A stretch of 64,000 nt of DNA from VRUE01 sp963824215 (GTDB lineage Bacteria; Actinomycetota; Thermoleophilia; Solirubrobacterales; 70-9). Below are positions 1 through 9,346 of the stretch, one piece after another. The stretch's first letter is position 1, and every line of letters starts with the position of its first letter. The translations under genes and the position numbers were made by a program. The stretch lies in NCBI GenBank assembly GCA_963824215.1, contig CAWGOE010000001.1, positions 620,001 to 684,000 of the forward strand, written 5' to 3'. Below the pieces are notes generated by a model, which ran no database searches, was not told where the DNA came from, and saw only the letters and a program-made list of their open reading frames with translations.

Positions 1-1
1 G

Positions 2-1396
2 ATCCAGGAGAAAGCGATCCCGGAGCTGCTCGCCGGCCACGACGTGATCGGTCAGGCGCAGACCGGGACCGGCAAGACCGCCGCGTTTGGCCTGCCCCTG
101 CTCCAGTACATCGATCCTTCCGACGACGAGGTGCAGGCGGTCGTCCTCACGCCGACCCGCGAGCTCTGCATCCAGGTGACCCAGGCTCTGCGCGCCTACG
201 CCGAGCACCTCGACGTCGAGATCGTCGCCGTCTTCGGCGGCGCGCCGATCAAATCGCAGCAGGCGCAGCTGCGCGCCGGCGCCCACGTCGTCGTCGCCAC
301 CGTCGGCCGGATGATGGACCTGATGTCGCGCCGCTCCCTCGTCCTCACCGCGGCCCGCTACATCGTCCTCGACGAGGCTGACGAGATGCTCGACCTGGGC
401 TTCATCGAGGACGTCGAGAAGATCCTGCGGATGTGCCCGAGCGGGCGTCAGACGGCGCTCTTCTCGGCGACGATGCCGCCGCCGGTCAAACGGCTCGCCG
501 AGAGCTACATGTATGACCCGCAGACGATCAAAATCACGCCGAAGAAACTGACCGTGGACGCGATCGCCCAGGCTTTTGTCGAGGTGGCGGCGAACGAGAA
601 GGCGTCGCGCCTGGTCGAGCTGCTGAAGACCGAGGAACCGGAGCAGGCGATCATCTTCTGCCGCACCAAAATCGGCGCCTCGAAGCTGGAGAAGACACTG
701 AAGGACAAAGGCCTCGACGTGAAGGCCCTGCACGGCGACATGAGCCAGGGCTCGCGCGATGGGGTGATGATCGCCTTCAAGGACCACCGCGTGCGGCTGC
801 TGGTCGCCACCGACATCGCCGCTCGCGGGCTCGACATCGAGCACGTCACCCACGTGATCAACTACGACGTCCCAGCTTCCTCAGAGGTCTACGTGCACCG
901 GATCGGCCGCACCGGCAGGGTCGGCCGCACGGGCCGCGCAATCACCTTCGTCACGCCCGCCCAGCGCGAGGAGATCGGGCGGATCGAGCGGGACGTCAAA
1001 ACCTCGATCGGCGAGTGGGAGAGCCCGGAGGAGCGGATGGAACACGCCCCCCGCCCGCGCCGACGCGAGCGGCCCAAGGTGAGCGAGGAGGGCGGCGAGG
1101 CCAAGCCTGCTGCCGAGGAGGGGGCCGAGACGCCCGCCGCGGAGGCGCCAGCAAACGGCAAGCCAGTAAAGCTCTTCGTAAACCGGGGTGAGCGCAGCGG
1201 CATCGACGAGGAGGATCTGCGCTGGGCCCTGCGCGAGGGAGCTGTCCTGCCCGAGGAGGCGATCCACGACGTCCGCGTCCTGCACCGCTTCTCCTTCGTC
1301 GAGGTCGATTCCGATCAGGCCGACCGCACGGTCGAGTTCCTCGACGGGACGAAGCTGAAAGGCAAGGAGATCCGACTCGAGATCGCCAAGAGCTGA
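2..1396 (+). CDS. deaD: DEAD-box ATP-dependent RNA helicase, 5' end cut by window
   Basis: The reading frame is open from base 2, so the true start lies upstream; 464 residues are visible. An ATP-dependent RNA helicase unwinds structured RNA during ribosome assembly or cold adaptation. The sequence shows the end of the Q motif (IQEKAIP), motif I AQTGTGKT at visible residues 19-26, PTREL, the DEAD box near residue 124, SAT, and HRIGRTGR. After an acidic, proline- and alanine-rich linker, the last 75 or so residues form a DbpA/CsdA-type RNA-binding domain (LFVNRGERSG onward). That tail places it in the DeaD/CsdA group. The next gene is convergent and only 8 bp away. Confidence 0.93.
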   Translation: MQEKAIPELLAGHDVIGQAQTGTGKTAAFGLPLLQYIDPSDDEVQAVVLTPTRELCIQVTQALRAYAEHLDVEIVAVFGGAPIKSQQAQLRAGAHVVVATVGRMMDLMSRRSLVLTAARYIVLDEADEMLDLGFIEDVEKILRMCPSGRQTALFSATMPPPVKRLAESYMYDPQTIKITPKKLTVDAIAQAFVEVAANEKASRLVELLKTEEPEQAIIFCRTKIGASKLEKTLKDKGLDVKALHGDMSQGSRDGVMIAFKDHRVRLLVATDIAARGLDIEHVTHVINYDVPASSEVYVHRIGRTGRVGRTGRAITFVTPAQREEIGRIERDVKTSIGEWESPEERMEHAPRPRRRERPKVSEEGGEAKPAAEEGAETPAAEAPANGKPVKLFVNRGERSGIDEEDLRWALREGAVLPEEAIHDVRVLHRFSFVEVDSDQADRTVEFLDGTKLKGKEIRLEIAKS

Positions 1397-1404
1397 GCCC
1401 TCGC

Positions 1405-1770
1405 TCAGCCGCTGGTCAGCTCGGCGATCTTGGCGAAGAGCCGATCGAAGTCGATCGGCTTTGGGATGTAGGCGGCGATCGCCAGGTCCGAGTGGGCGCC
1501 GCCGTCACCGCCGTCGGTGTGAGCGCTGACGATCAGCGCCGGCGTTTCGACGCCGTTCTCGCGTAGCTCTCGCAGAGCGTCGATGCCGGATTTGCGCGGC
1601 ATCATCGCGTCGAGCAGGAGCAGGTCGTGGCCGCCCGGATCGCGGCAGACCGCTGTGACGACGTCCTCGCCGTCGCTTGCCGTCTCGACCTCATGGCCCT
1701 CCATCTCGAGGCGGGTGCGGAGCAGCAGCAGGATCGTCTCGGAATCATCGGCGACGAGAATCTTTGCCAT
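1405..1770 (-). CDS. Single-domain response regulator (CheY-like receiver)
   Basis: This 121-residue protein is a receiver domain with no output domain. The acidic pair is D8-D9, the predicted phospho-acceptor is D54 in LLLLDAMMP, and the conserved lysine lies in the IPKP motif. It is translationally coupled to the upstream histidine kinase: the kinase stop and this ATG share one base (TGATG). It is therefore the probable phosphorylation target of that kinase. With no DNA-binding domain it would act through protein contacts or pass phosphate onward in a relay. No other receiver lies in this operon. Confidence 0.9.
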   Translation of the reverse strand: MAKILVADDSETILLLLRTRLEMEGHEVETASDGEDVVTAVCRDPGGHDLLLLDAMMPRKSGIDALRELRENGVETPALIVSAHTDGGDGGAHSDLAIAAYIPKPIDFDRLFAKIAELTSG

Positions 1771-3035
1771 CAGGTCACCTCAACCCGGTCGCGGGCGATT
1801 GCCGGTAGGCGGATGCGGAAGGCCGAGCCGCTGCCGGGGCCCGAGGCAGCGTCGATGCTGCCGCCGTGCAGCTCGATCAGCGACTTGGAGATCGCCAAGC
1901 CGAGTCCGGTGCCGCCGACCCGCTGCGTCTCGCCGGCATCGCCGCGGGTGAAGCGCTCGAAGATGTGCTCGAGCTGCTCAGCGGGGATTCCGGGGCCGTT
2001 ATCGATCACGTCGATCTCAACCTCGGCATCTGCAATGTGCGCCTTCACCTCGATCTGCGCTCCTTGCGGGCAATACTCGTTCGCATTCGTAAGCAAGTTC
2101 ACCAGTACTTGGCGAATTCGGTCCCGATCGGCCTCTATCTGGGGTAGGTCGGCCCCGATCCGCAGGTGCAGCTCCTGCCCGCGAGCGTCGAACTGGGCCC
2201 GCATCGTCCGTACCGCCTCCTCGATCAGGCTCGCCGCGTCAGTCGGCTCGGGCCGGATCGTCAACCGCCCGGCATCGCTGCGGGCGAGGTCGAGCAGGTC
2301 GTTGAGCAAGCGCACGAGGTGACGGGTGTTGTCGAGGATCACCTCGACCGTCTCGGCCTGCTTTGGGCTCAGCTTCTCCCGCTCCAGCAGCAACAGCTCG
2401 GCAAACCCCTGCACGGAGGTGAGTGGGCTGCGCAGCTCGTGTGAGGCGGTGAGCACGAACTCGTCTTTCATCCGTTCGAGCTGGTCGCGTTCGCCGGCGC
2501 GGCGCTGCAGCTCTTCGGCCATCTCGTTGAAAGCGCCGCCGAGCGTCGCCGTCTCTGAAAGCCCGCCAACTTTGACCCGCACGTCGAGGTCGCCACTCGC
2601 AAGTCGACCGGATGCTTCGACCAGGTCCTCCAGCGGGCGCCGCATCGAGGAGATCAACCCGGTGAAGAGGAGGGCCGCCCCGGTCAGGCCAGCGATCAGC
2701 CCCGCTCCCACGAGGAGCGCCGTGTCGCGCGTCTCGTCGGAGATCTCGTCGCGCAGCACCTGGCGCTGGGCTTGCTGGCTTTCGATCGTGACCCGGGCGA
2801 TGGCTGGCTTTTGTCCCGCAGCCAGATCGTTCCGAGCCTCGATCTCACGTTGATAGGAGCGGGCGGTGGCGTTCTCGAAGTCCTGGCGCTGCTGCAGGAA
2901 GCGGGCGACACCGATCACGGCCAGCCCGGTCAGCACCGCGAAGGCAATCGCAAAGCCGATCGTCAACCTGTTGGCGAGCGATGGGCTGAGCCGAAATCGT
3001 CCTCGGGAATGTGCTTGGGACTCGATGGCGCGCAT
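1770..3035 (-). CDS. Membrane sensor histidine kinase (HAMP-HisKA-HATPase)
   Basis: A 421-residue inner-membrane kinase. Transmembrane helices lie at about residues 24-46 and 107-130 and flank a short helical extracytoplasmic segment. A HAMP domain (RRPLEDLVEAS) follows, then a HisKA domain with the phospho-histidine in TASHELRSPLT. The catalytic domain shows the N box (LVNLLTNANEY), DNGPGIP and GGTGLGLAIS. The short sensor segment gives no ligand clue. Its ATG directly follows the stop of the ATPase gene (TGA-ATG with no spacer), and its stop overlaps the receiver gene, so the three genes form one coupled operon. Confidence 0.93.
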   Translation of the reverse strand: MRAIESQAHSRGRFRLSPSLANRLTIGFAIAFAVLTGLAVIGVARFLQQRQDFENATARSYQREIEARNDLAAGQKPAIARVTIESQQAQRQVLRDEISDETRDTALLVGAGLIAGLTGAALLFTGLISSMRRPLEDLVEASGRLASGDLDVRVKVGGLSETATLGGAFNEMAEELQRRAGERDQLERMKDEFVLTASHELRSPLTSVQGFAELLLLEREKLSPKQAETVEVILDNTRHLVRLLNDLLDLARSDAGRLTIRPEPTDAASLIEEAVRTMRAQFDARGQELHLRIGADLPQIEADRDRIRQVLVNLLTNANEYCPQGAQIEVKAHIADAEVEIDVIDNGPGIPAEQLEHIFERFTRGDAGETQRVGGTGLGLAISKSLIELHGGSIDAASGPGSGSAFRIRLPAIARDRVEVT

Positions 3036-4235
3036 TCAGTTCGTCGACGCGAGCACATCGGTTGAGGACTCGCCCTCGCGCAGGAAGGTGGCGAATCCGG
3101 GCACGGTGAAGTCAAGCTGTCCCCGGCCCACGCTGTAGACGATGCCCTTGTCGATGAGGGAGGCGCGAAGAGTGGAGGCTGCCTGCACGCTCGAGTATCC
3201 GAGGGCCTCTGAGATTGCCGCACTCTCTTGTGCCCCCTCTCCGAGCGCGGCCATCGCCGCACAGTAGCGACGCTCAGCCGGCGTCGCGCGCATCAGCCTG
3301 ATCGAGAAGAAGTCCTGAGCCAATTTGCGCTCGACTTCGGGGATAGCTGCTTCGACGTCATCTAGGGAAATTGGATTGGCCACAGCGATGTCCCAGACGC
3401 CGCGTCCCCACTCCTGCAGGAAGTAGGGATATCCCGTGGCCCGCTCGAGCATCAGGTCAAGGGCGCGTTCGTCGTACTCGACTCCTTGCGCACGCGCCGG
3501 CAGGGACAGCGCGTCGCGCGCGTCGTCCTTCGCCAGCGCTCCGAGGCCCGCAAAGGAGAAGAGTCGCTCCGCGTAGGTCTTCGCTTCTGCGATCGCGCCT
3601 GGCAGGGTGGGGAGGCCTGCTGCCACCACGGCGATCGGTAGCCCTTTTTGGCTGGCTCGGTGGATCGCGGCGACCAGAGCCTCCAGATCTTCTTGGCCCG
3701 CCAGTTGCAGCTCGTCGAGGAAAACGGACGCGCCGGTTCCGGCATCGGCGGCGACTCGTCCGAGCTCCAGGAAAATCTCGACAAGATCGGTCTCGAGGTC
3801 CCCGCTATCGGCGGTTCCGTGGGCGGGTGCGATCTCGAAGCCGAACTTGACCGTCCCATCGCTGGCGAGCCTTGCCGAGAAGGAAGCGAACGCCGACTTG
3901 AGCCGTTCGATTGCCCGGTGACCGATTCGGCGTGCGCCGAGCTGCCGGATCGCATTGAACAGGGCACGCGCCATAACGGCGCGAAAGTCATCGCCACGGC
4001 GCACCTCGCCAAAGCAGGTCACCCAGCCGGCCTCGATTGCGACCTCCTCAAGCTTGTTGAGGAGCACGGTCTTTCCGACCCCGCGAAGCCCGTGAATGAC
4101 GATTCCCTGCTCGGCTGCGCCTTGGGAGAGTCGCCCGAGAACGATCTTGAATCGCTCTATCTCGCTATCGCGCCCGGCGAGCGCGGCTGGCCGCGAGCCG
4201 GCGCCCGGCGTATACGGATTTCGGTAGGCGTCCAC
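3036..4235 (-). CDS. AAA/STAND-like ATPase with C-terminal winged-helix region
   Basis: A 399-residue P-loop ATPase of the AAA_16 / archaeal-ATPase type. Walker A is GLRGVGKT at residues 49-56, and Walker B is VFLDELQL with D174-E175. The segment around GYPYFLQEWG and the final 80 or so residues look like the lid plus winged helix of Orc1/Cdc6- or MalT-like ATPases. The family couples ATP hydrolysis to DNA or regulatory functions and is often found with mobile or signalling genes. It is the first gene of a coupled operon with a histidine kinase and a receiver, which suggests a signalling role. The substrate cannot be read from the sequence. Confidence 0.8.
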   Translation of the reverse strand: MDAYRNPYTPGAGSRPAALAGRDSEIERFKIVLGRLSQGAAEQGIVIHGLRGVGKTVLLNKLEEVAIEAGWVTCFGEVRRGDDFRAVMARALFNAIRQLGARRIGHRAIERLKSAFASFSARLASDGTVKFGFEIAPAHGTADSGDLETDLVEIFLELGRVAADAGTGASVFLDELQLAGQEDLEALVAAIHRASQKGLPIAVVAAGLPTLPGAIAEAKTYAERLFSFAGLGALAKDDARDALSLPARAQGVEYDERALDLMLERATGYPYFLQEWGRGVWDIAVANPISLDDVEAAIPEVERKLAQDFFSIRLMRATPAERRYCAAMAALGEGAQESAAISEALGYSSVQAASTLRASLIDKGIVYSVGRGQLDFTVPGFATFLREGESSTDVLASTN

Positions 4236-4331
4236 TAGCGGCGCAGTCTAGCCATTTATCCGACTGTATCTCTTTTTTTCTATACATCAGGATATTGATG
4301 CATAGAACTCGCTGAATATGCTTGTGAGCCG
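4236..4331. promoter_or_regulatory. AT-rich divergent promoter region with a small inverted repeat
   Basis: This 96-bp spacer separates divergent genes and is clearly richer in A/T than its surroundings. An inverted repeat lies at 4285-4300 (CATCA, six bases, TGATG). It lies among TATA-like hexamers usable in either direction, such as TATACA at 4281. It is a plausible operator for the ATPase/kinase operon or the kinase-like gene at 4332. No start site or regulator can be assigned. Confidence 0.4.
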
Positions 4332-5405
4332 ATGGGCGACGAGGCTACAGACACCTCCGACAGCATTGCCGCAGCGCCGGAGGGAATCGATCGGGCTGGG
4401 GTCGAAGCCTGGTTTGAGCAAAACGTGGACGGCGTCCGGTTGCCGCTTGCCTTTGAGCGAATCTCCGGCGGCCATTCGAACCTCACTTACGGCGTCGCCG
4501 ACGAAGGCGCCCGCCGCTGGGCGCTGCGCCGGCCGCCGCTGGGCAAGCGGCTTGGCTCGGCTCACGACATGGGGCGGGAGCACAAGGTCGTCTCGGCGCT
4601 AGAGCCGACGTCGGTGCCGGTGGCGCCGATCGTCGGGCTCTGTGAGGACGAGAGCGTCAACGGTGCGCCCTTCTACGTGATGGAGTTCGTCGAGGGGCCG
4701 ATTCTGCGCGGTATGGCCGAGGCCGGTGCCTTCCCTGCCGAGGCAGACCGGCGGGCGATCGGCGAGCGCGTTGCCGACACCTTGGTCGACATCCACGCCG
4801 TCGACCCGGATGCGGTCGGGCTCGGCGACCTCGGCCGCAAGAAGGACTACGTCGCGCGCCAGCTGCATCGTTGGCAGGGTCAGTGGGAGAAGTCGAAGAC
4901 GCGCGAGCTAGCGGCGATCGACGCCGTGCACGAACGGCTCGAGGCGCGCATCCCCGAGCAGGGACCGGCGACGATCGTCCACGGCGACTATCGCCTCGAC
5001 AACATGATCCTCACGCCGCATGGCGAGGTGGCCGCGGTCGTCGACTGGGAGCTCTGCACGCTCGGCGACCCGCTCGCCGACGTCGGCTTGCTGATGGTCT
5101 ACTGGCCCGAGCGCGGCGAGGACGGGGACGAGCCGATCGCCCTCGGCCAGCCTGCCAACCTGGCGCCCGGCTTCCCGACGCGCGAGGAGCTGCGCCAGCG
5201 CTACGCCGAGCGCTCCGGCCGCGACCTCTCTCAGCTCGACTTCTTCGTCGCGCTCGGCTACTGGAAGCTGGCGATCATCCTCGAGGGCGTCTACGCGCGC
5301 TACGCGGCGGGGCAGTACGGCAAGGTCGACCCGGGCATAGAACACTTCGCCCGCCTGGTCGAGCGGCTCGCCGAGGCTGCCGACGAGGCAGAGCGTCGCG
5401 ACTGA
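4332..5405 (+). CDS. APH-family phosphotransferase of the ACAD10/11 type
   Basis: This 357-residue protein has the aminoglycoside phosphotransferase / choline kinase fold. The ATP-binding half has RISGGHSN at 44-50. The catalytic loop HGDYRLDN is at 217-224, with D219 the likely base, and the metal-binding segment is DWELCTLGDPLAD at 238-250. The last segment is the hallmark of bacterial kinases related to the N-terminal domain of mammalian ACAD10/ACAD11, known for phosphorylating 4-hydroxyacyl-CoA. An acyl-CoA dehydrogenase lies 0.9 kb away and converges on it, which fits that pairing. True drug resistance is unlikely given this subgroup. Confidence 0.85.
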   Translation: MGDEATDTSDSIAAAPEGIDRAGVEAWFEQNVDGVRLPLAFERISGGHSNLTYGVADEGARRWALRRPPLGKRLGSAHDMGREHKVVSALEPTSVPVAPIVGLCEDESVNGAPFYVMEFVEGPILRGMAEAGAFPAEADRRAIGERVADTLVDIHAVDPDAVGLGDLGRKKDYVARQLHRWQGQWEKSKTRELAAIDAVHERLEARIPEQGPATIVHGDYRLDNMILTPHGEVAAVVDWELCTLGDPLADVGLLMVYWPERGEDGDEPIALGQPANLAPGFPTREELRQRYAERSGRDLSQLDFFVALGYWKLAIILEGVYARYAAGQYGKVDPGIEHFARLVERLAEAADEAERRD

Positions 5406-5536
5406 TTCCGGTTTTCCGCAGTAGACCGGTCCAGAACGCTTGACGGCGGCCGACCGACCTGATTTTGTCCCACCATCCCTTCAACTGGGCATGGAGGCTC
5501 GTCCGAGTCCCTCCGCCCGCAATCAAGGAGAGACTC

Positions 5537-6268
5537 TTGAAGCAGATTCGCAGGCACTTCACGTACGCCAACGTGATGTCCTCCATTGCCGTCTTCATGA
5601 TCCTCGGCGGCGCGACCGCCGTCGCCGCGACGAAGATCGGCGCCAACGAAATCAAAGCCAACTCGATCAAGACCGGCAAGATCGTCAAAGAAGCAGTGAC
5701 CGCCGGCAAGATCAAGAAAAACGCCATTGTCACGGCGAAGATCGCGAACGGCGCAGTGACCGGCGAGAAACTCGCTGACGGCTCGGTAACGACCGCCAAG
5801 ATCGCCAACGACGCGGTGACTGGCGAGAAGGTCAACGAGTCGACCCTTGGCCAGGTGCCCAGCGCGGCCAGTGCGGGCTCGGTCGGTGGAATCACCGTGA
5901 AAAAGTTCTTCTACAAAAGCAACACGAACGCCACTGTAGAGACCATCCTTTCGCTCAACGGACTCATCCTGCAGGCGAGCTGTCCGGCCGGCAACATCGC
6001 GGGCAACGCGACGACGTCGGTCAACGACGCGATGATCCACTCAGGCGGTACCAGCCTGGGGGGCGTAGGCACCTTCTACATCGAGGACGACAGTTTCGAC
6101 ATCGGCAACAACTTCGACTACCTCGAGGATGCCGTGACGGAAGGTGACTCGGTGCAGGGAACCCTGACCTACACCCAGCCGAACGGGACCGTCGTAACCG
6201 CGGTCTTCGAGTCCGAGGAAGATTCCCTCGGAGCTAACTGCGTGATCAGCGGGCACGCGACCAGCTAA
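5537..6268 (+). CDS. Secreted short-repeat protein (NAV-[TS]-x-K type repeats)
   Basis: The start is set at TTG 5537 because AAGGAG at 5525-5530 sits 6 bases before it; the frame stays open upstream but without such a site. The resulting 243-residue protein begins MKQIRRHFTYANV, then a hydrophobic segment ending in AVAA, a signal peptide or membrane anchor. Residues of about 30-100 are degenerate 10-11-residue repeats with the pattern GKI-x-x-[NG]AVT. They resemble the beta-solenoid stalks of surface and phage-fibre proteins. A globular C-terminal region with two cysteines follows. I recognise the N-terminus as common in Thermoleophilia but know no function. A strong terminator follows the stop. 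Confidence 0.72.
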   Translation: MKQIRRHFTYANVMSSIAVFMILGGATAVAATKIGANEIKANSIKTGKIVKEAVTAGKIKKNAIVTAKIANGAVTGEKLADGSVTTAKIANDAVTGEKVNESTLGQVPSAASAGSVGGITVKKFFYKSNTNATVETILSLNGLILQASCPAGNIAGNATTSVNDAMIHSGGTSLGGVGTFYIEDDSFDIGNNFDYLEDAVTEGDSVQGTLTYTQPNGTVVTAVFESEEDSLGANCVISGHATS

Positions 6269-6295
6269 GACCGTACCGGCAACTCAAAAGGATTG

Positions 6296-6324
6296 AAAAG
6301 GCCGGGCGAAAGCCCGGCCTTTTC
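6296..6324. terminator. Strong bidirectional intrinsic terminator
   Basis: A perfect 12-bp stem pairs 6296-6307 (AAAAGGCCGGGC) with 6312-6323 around a GAAA tetraloop. T-rich sequence follows on the plus strand, and the complement of the leading A run gives U's on the minus strand. It sits 27 bp after the repeat-protein stop and 6 bp beyond the stop of the convergent dehydrogenase gene, so it can serve both. Confidence 0.92.
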
Positions 6325-6329
6325 TTTGC

Positions 6330-7592
<1,263 letters not shown>

Positions 7593-7646
7593 CGCGCTGC
7601 GTCCTCTCCTTGGGTGCTGGGTGTGGGAACGGTACCGGTGAGGCGC

Positions 7647-8213
7647 TCAGCGGCGGTTGTAGCGGGCGAAGAGCTCGCCGTCCTGCTCGAGCAACCAGGC
7701 GAGCTCGAGCGGGATCACGTCGTCCAACTCGCCCTCGAGGATGCGTGGGGGGACCCCGCCACCGGAGAGTTTCGGCGCGATCGTCAGGAAGAGCTCGTCA
7801 ACCAGGCCGGCGGCCTGTAGTGCGCCATGAAGGGTCGGCCCGCCCTCGCAGAGAAGCGCCCGGACGCCCTCCTCGCGCAGGGAGCGCAGCAGCGCCGGTA
7901 GGTCCGCTCGCCCGTCGGGCCCGCTTTTGACCACGACCAGCCGCCGGTCGAGGCCGCTGTAGCGCTCGGCCCGCATCGTGCCGGCGCCGATCATCACCGT
8001 GTCGAAGCGGCTGCGCAGCCCGACCAGCATCGCCGTGTCGGCCTCCGAGCCGATCGGGCCGGAGACACCGCCGATCGTCGCCCGGCCGTCGACCGTGGCG
8101 GCGAAGTTCATCGCGACGAACGGTCGCTCATCGCGCGCATGCTCCGACGGCCGATAGGAGCTCAGTTGCCTCTCGACCGTGGTCGGTCCGGGGTCGGGAA
8201 TCAGTCGTCGCAC
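7647..8213 (-). CDS. RibD C-terminal-like / pyrimidine reductase family protein, short form
   Basis: This 188-residue protein has the dihydrofolate-reductase-like fold of the RibD C-terminal domain. It begins with the characteristic MRRLIPDP and shows MNFAATVDGRATI, SGPIGSEADTAMLV, MIGAGTMRAERY and LLCEGGPTLHGAL. It probably reduces a pterin- or pyrimidine-type substrate with NADPH. Related actinobacterial proteins I know are near 240 residues. Here AERY is followed after about 25 residues by LPALL, so the usual 40-50-residue middle segment appears to be missing. There is no deaminase domain, so it is not full-length RibD. Confidence 0.8.
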   Translation of the reverse strand: MRRLIPDPGPTTVERQLSSYRPSEHARDERPFVAMNFAATVDGRATIGGVSGPIGSEADTAMLVGLRSRFDTVMIGAGTMRAERYSGLDRRLVVVKSGPDGRADLPALLRSLREEGVRALLCEGGPTLHGALQAAGLVDELFLTIAPKLSGGGVPPRILEGELDDVIPLELAWLLEQDGELFARYNRR

Positions 8214-8235
8214 GAGTTCACCCTAAGCGCTCCTC

Positions 8236-8325
8236 GCGCGGGTGGCGCGGTAGGGGGTACCACCCCCGAGGAAGCTTTAGCTATCGCAGGGGGTGGCGGG
8301 TCCCCTGCCGTGACAGGACCCGCGC
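8236..8325. repeat. Palindromic element family A, copy A1 (intergenic)
   Basis: The 86-bp core is 8238-8323, with terminal inverted repeats gcgcgggt and acccgcgc at 8236-8243 and 8318-8325. The core differs from copy A5 at only two positions. It folds as an outer stem, a middle stem (core 11-19 with 65-73) and an inner stem (22-30 with 52-60) around the segment gaagctttagct. It lies between the stop of the sulfotransferase gene and the start of the RibD-like gene, both leftward. It has no U tract, so it is not a classical terminator. Confidence 0.9.
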
Positions 8326-8335
8326 GCCCGGCGCC

Positions 8336-9325
8336 TCAGGAGTACTCGTGCCAGCCGGCGAACTCGCGGCCGGCGAACTCCTGCAGGCCGGCGACGTCGG
8401 CGCCGAAGCGGCCGCGCAGCGTCTCGAAGAGGTCGTCGGGCAGCTTCGGCTTCGGCGCCGGCGGCTTCTCCGGGTCGTGGACGACCTTCTCGACGATCCA
8501 GCGCAGCGACTCGGGCAGGCGGTCGAAGTTGCGATCGAAGGACCGCAGGCCGGGCAGTTTGATCGCCTTCTCCATGAACTGGTATTTGTCGCCTTGCTTG
8601 GCGCTCGACTTCTCCCACTCGCGGTCGAACTGCTCCGAGGTGAAGCTCTCGTCGACGCCGGCGAAGCGGAAGGCCTTGCGCATCGTCTCCTCGCGTTCGG
8701 TCTGCAGCTCCTCCTGGGTGATCACCTCGATCTGCCCGCGGTCGAACAGCTCCAGATATGGCTGCAGCTGTAGCCAGTACATCGAGCGGTAGATGTAGGA
8801 GGAGTCGGGCTCCGACAGGGTCGGGACCAGCTCGCGCGTCTCGTAGCCGGCGCCGGTCGCGTGCACCCAGTGCGAGAGGATGCGCTTGATCGGGTCGCGC
8901 ACCATGTAGAGCAGGCGGGCGTCGGGGCAGTGCTCTTTGATCCGCGCCGGGACGCCCTCGAAGCGGGGCAGGTTGGTGTAGTGGGGCGAGGACTCACCCC
9001 GCACCTTGAAGCGGTCGTCGAAGCGGCTCGCGTACCAGTCGAGGCCGAGGTCCCAGTTCAGCTCCTCGGTGAAGAAGTTCAGCTCCTTCGGCTTCGACAT
9101 CTGGATCTCCGGGTGCAGCCCGAGGTAGTGGTGGATGCTGGTCGTGCCGCACTTCAGCCCGCCGATGATGATCAGGTTGGGCAGCTCGGCGTGGCGCTTG
9201 CGACGGCGCCGGAAGCTGCTGCCGCGATCACCCGTGTAGCGCTCGCGGGCACGGGCGCACATCGCCTCGTCGGCGGGGTCGCGGGGGGCGCTGGGCACGG
9301 TCTGAGTCGTCTCGGGCTCTGACAC
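8336..9325 (-). CDS. PAPS-dependent sulfotransferase family protein
   Basis: A cytosolic sulfotransferase would move sulfate from PAPS to a hydroxyl or amine acceptor. The 5'-phosphosulfate loop is GGLKCGTTSIHHYLGLHP, and the 3'-phosphate motif is MVRDPIKRILSHWVH. The C-terminal half is rich in charged helices. The GTG at 9325 (VSEPETTQT) gives 329 residues; an ATG at 9262 would give 308. The frame stays open much further upstream, but that part lies antisense to the next gene. The start is only 21 bp from the divergent flippase-like gene, so both may share a control region. The acceptor is unknown. Confidence 0.85.
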   Translation of the reverse strand: MSEPETTQTVPSAPRDPADEAMCARARERYTGDRGSSFRRRRKRHAELPNLIIIGGLKCGTTSIHHYLGLHPEIQMSKPKELNFFTEELNWDLGLDWYASRFDDRFKVRGESSPHYTNLPRFEGVPARIKEHCPDARLLYMVRDPIKRILSHWVHATGAGYETRELVPTLSEPDSSYIYRSMYWLQLQPYLELFDRGQIEVITQEELQTEREETMRKAFRFAGVDESFTSEQFDREWEKSSAKQGDKYQFMEKAIKLPGLRSFDRNFDRLPESLRWIVEKVVHDPEKPPAPKPKLPDDLFETLRGRFGADVAGLQEFAGREFAGWHEYS

Positions 9326-9346
9326 GAGCGGGCTAGTGTAACTGCG

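Noticed and set aside
4332..5405. Aminoglycoside resistance gene
   Set aside because: The DWELCTLGDPLAD motif and nearby acyl-CoA dehydrogenase point to the ACAD10/11-type kinase subgroup, not drug phosphotransferases.
5440..5466. Promoter TTGACG-N15-GATTTT before the repeat protein
   Set aside because: The 15-base spacer is too short for confident assignment and the -10 match is weak.
8236..8325. Family A elements as intrinsic terminators
   Set aside because: No run of T's follows the stems on either strand, and two copies lie inside translated genes.
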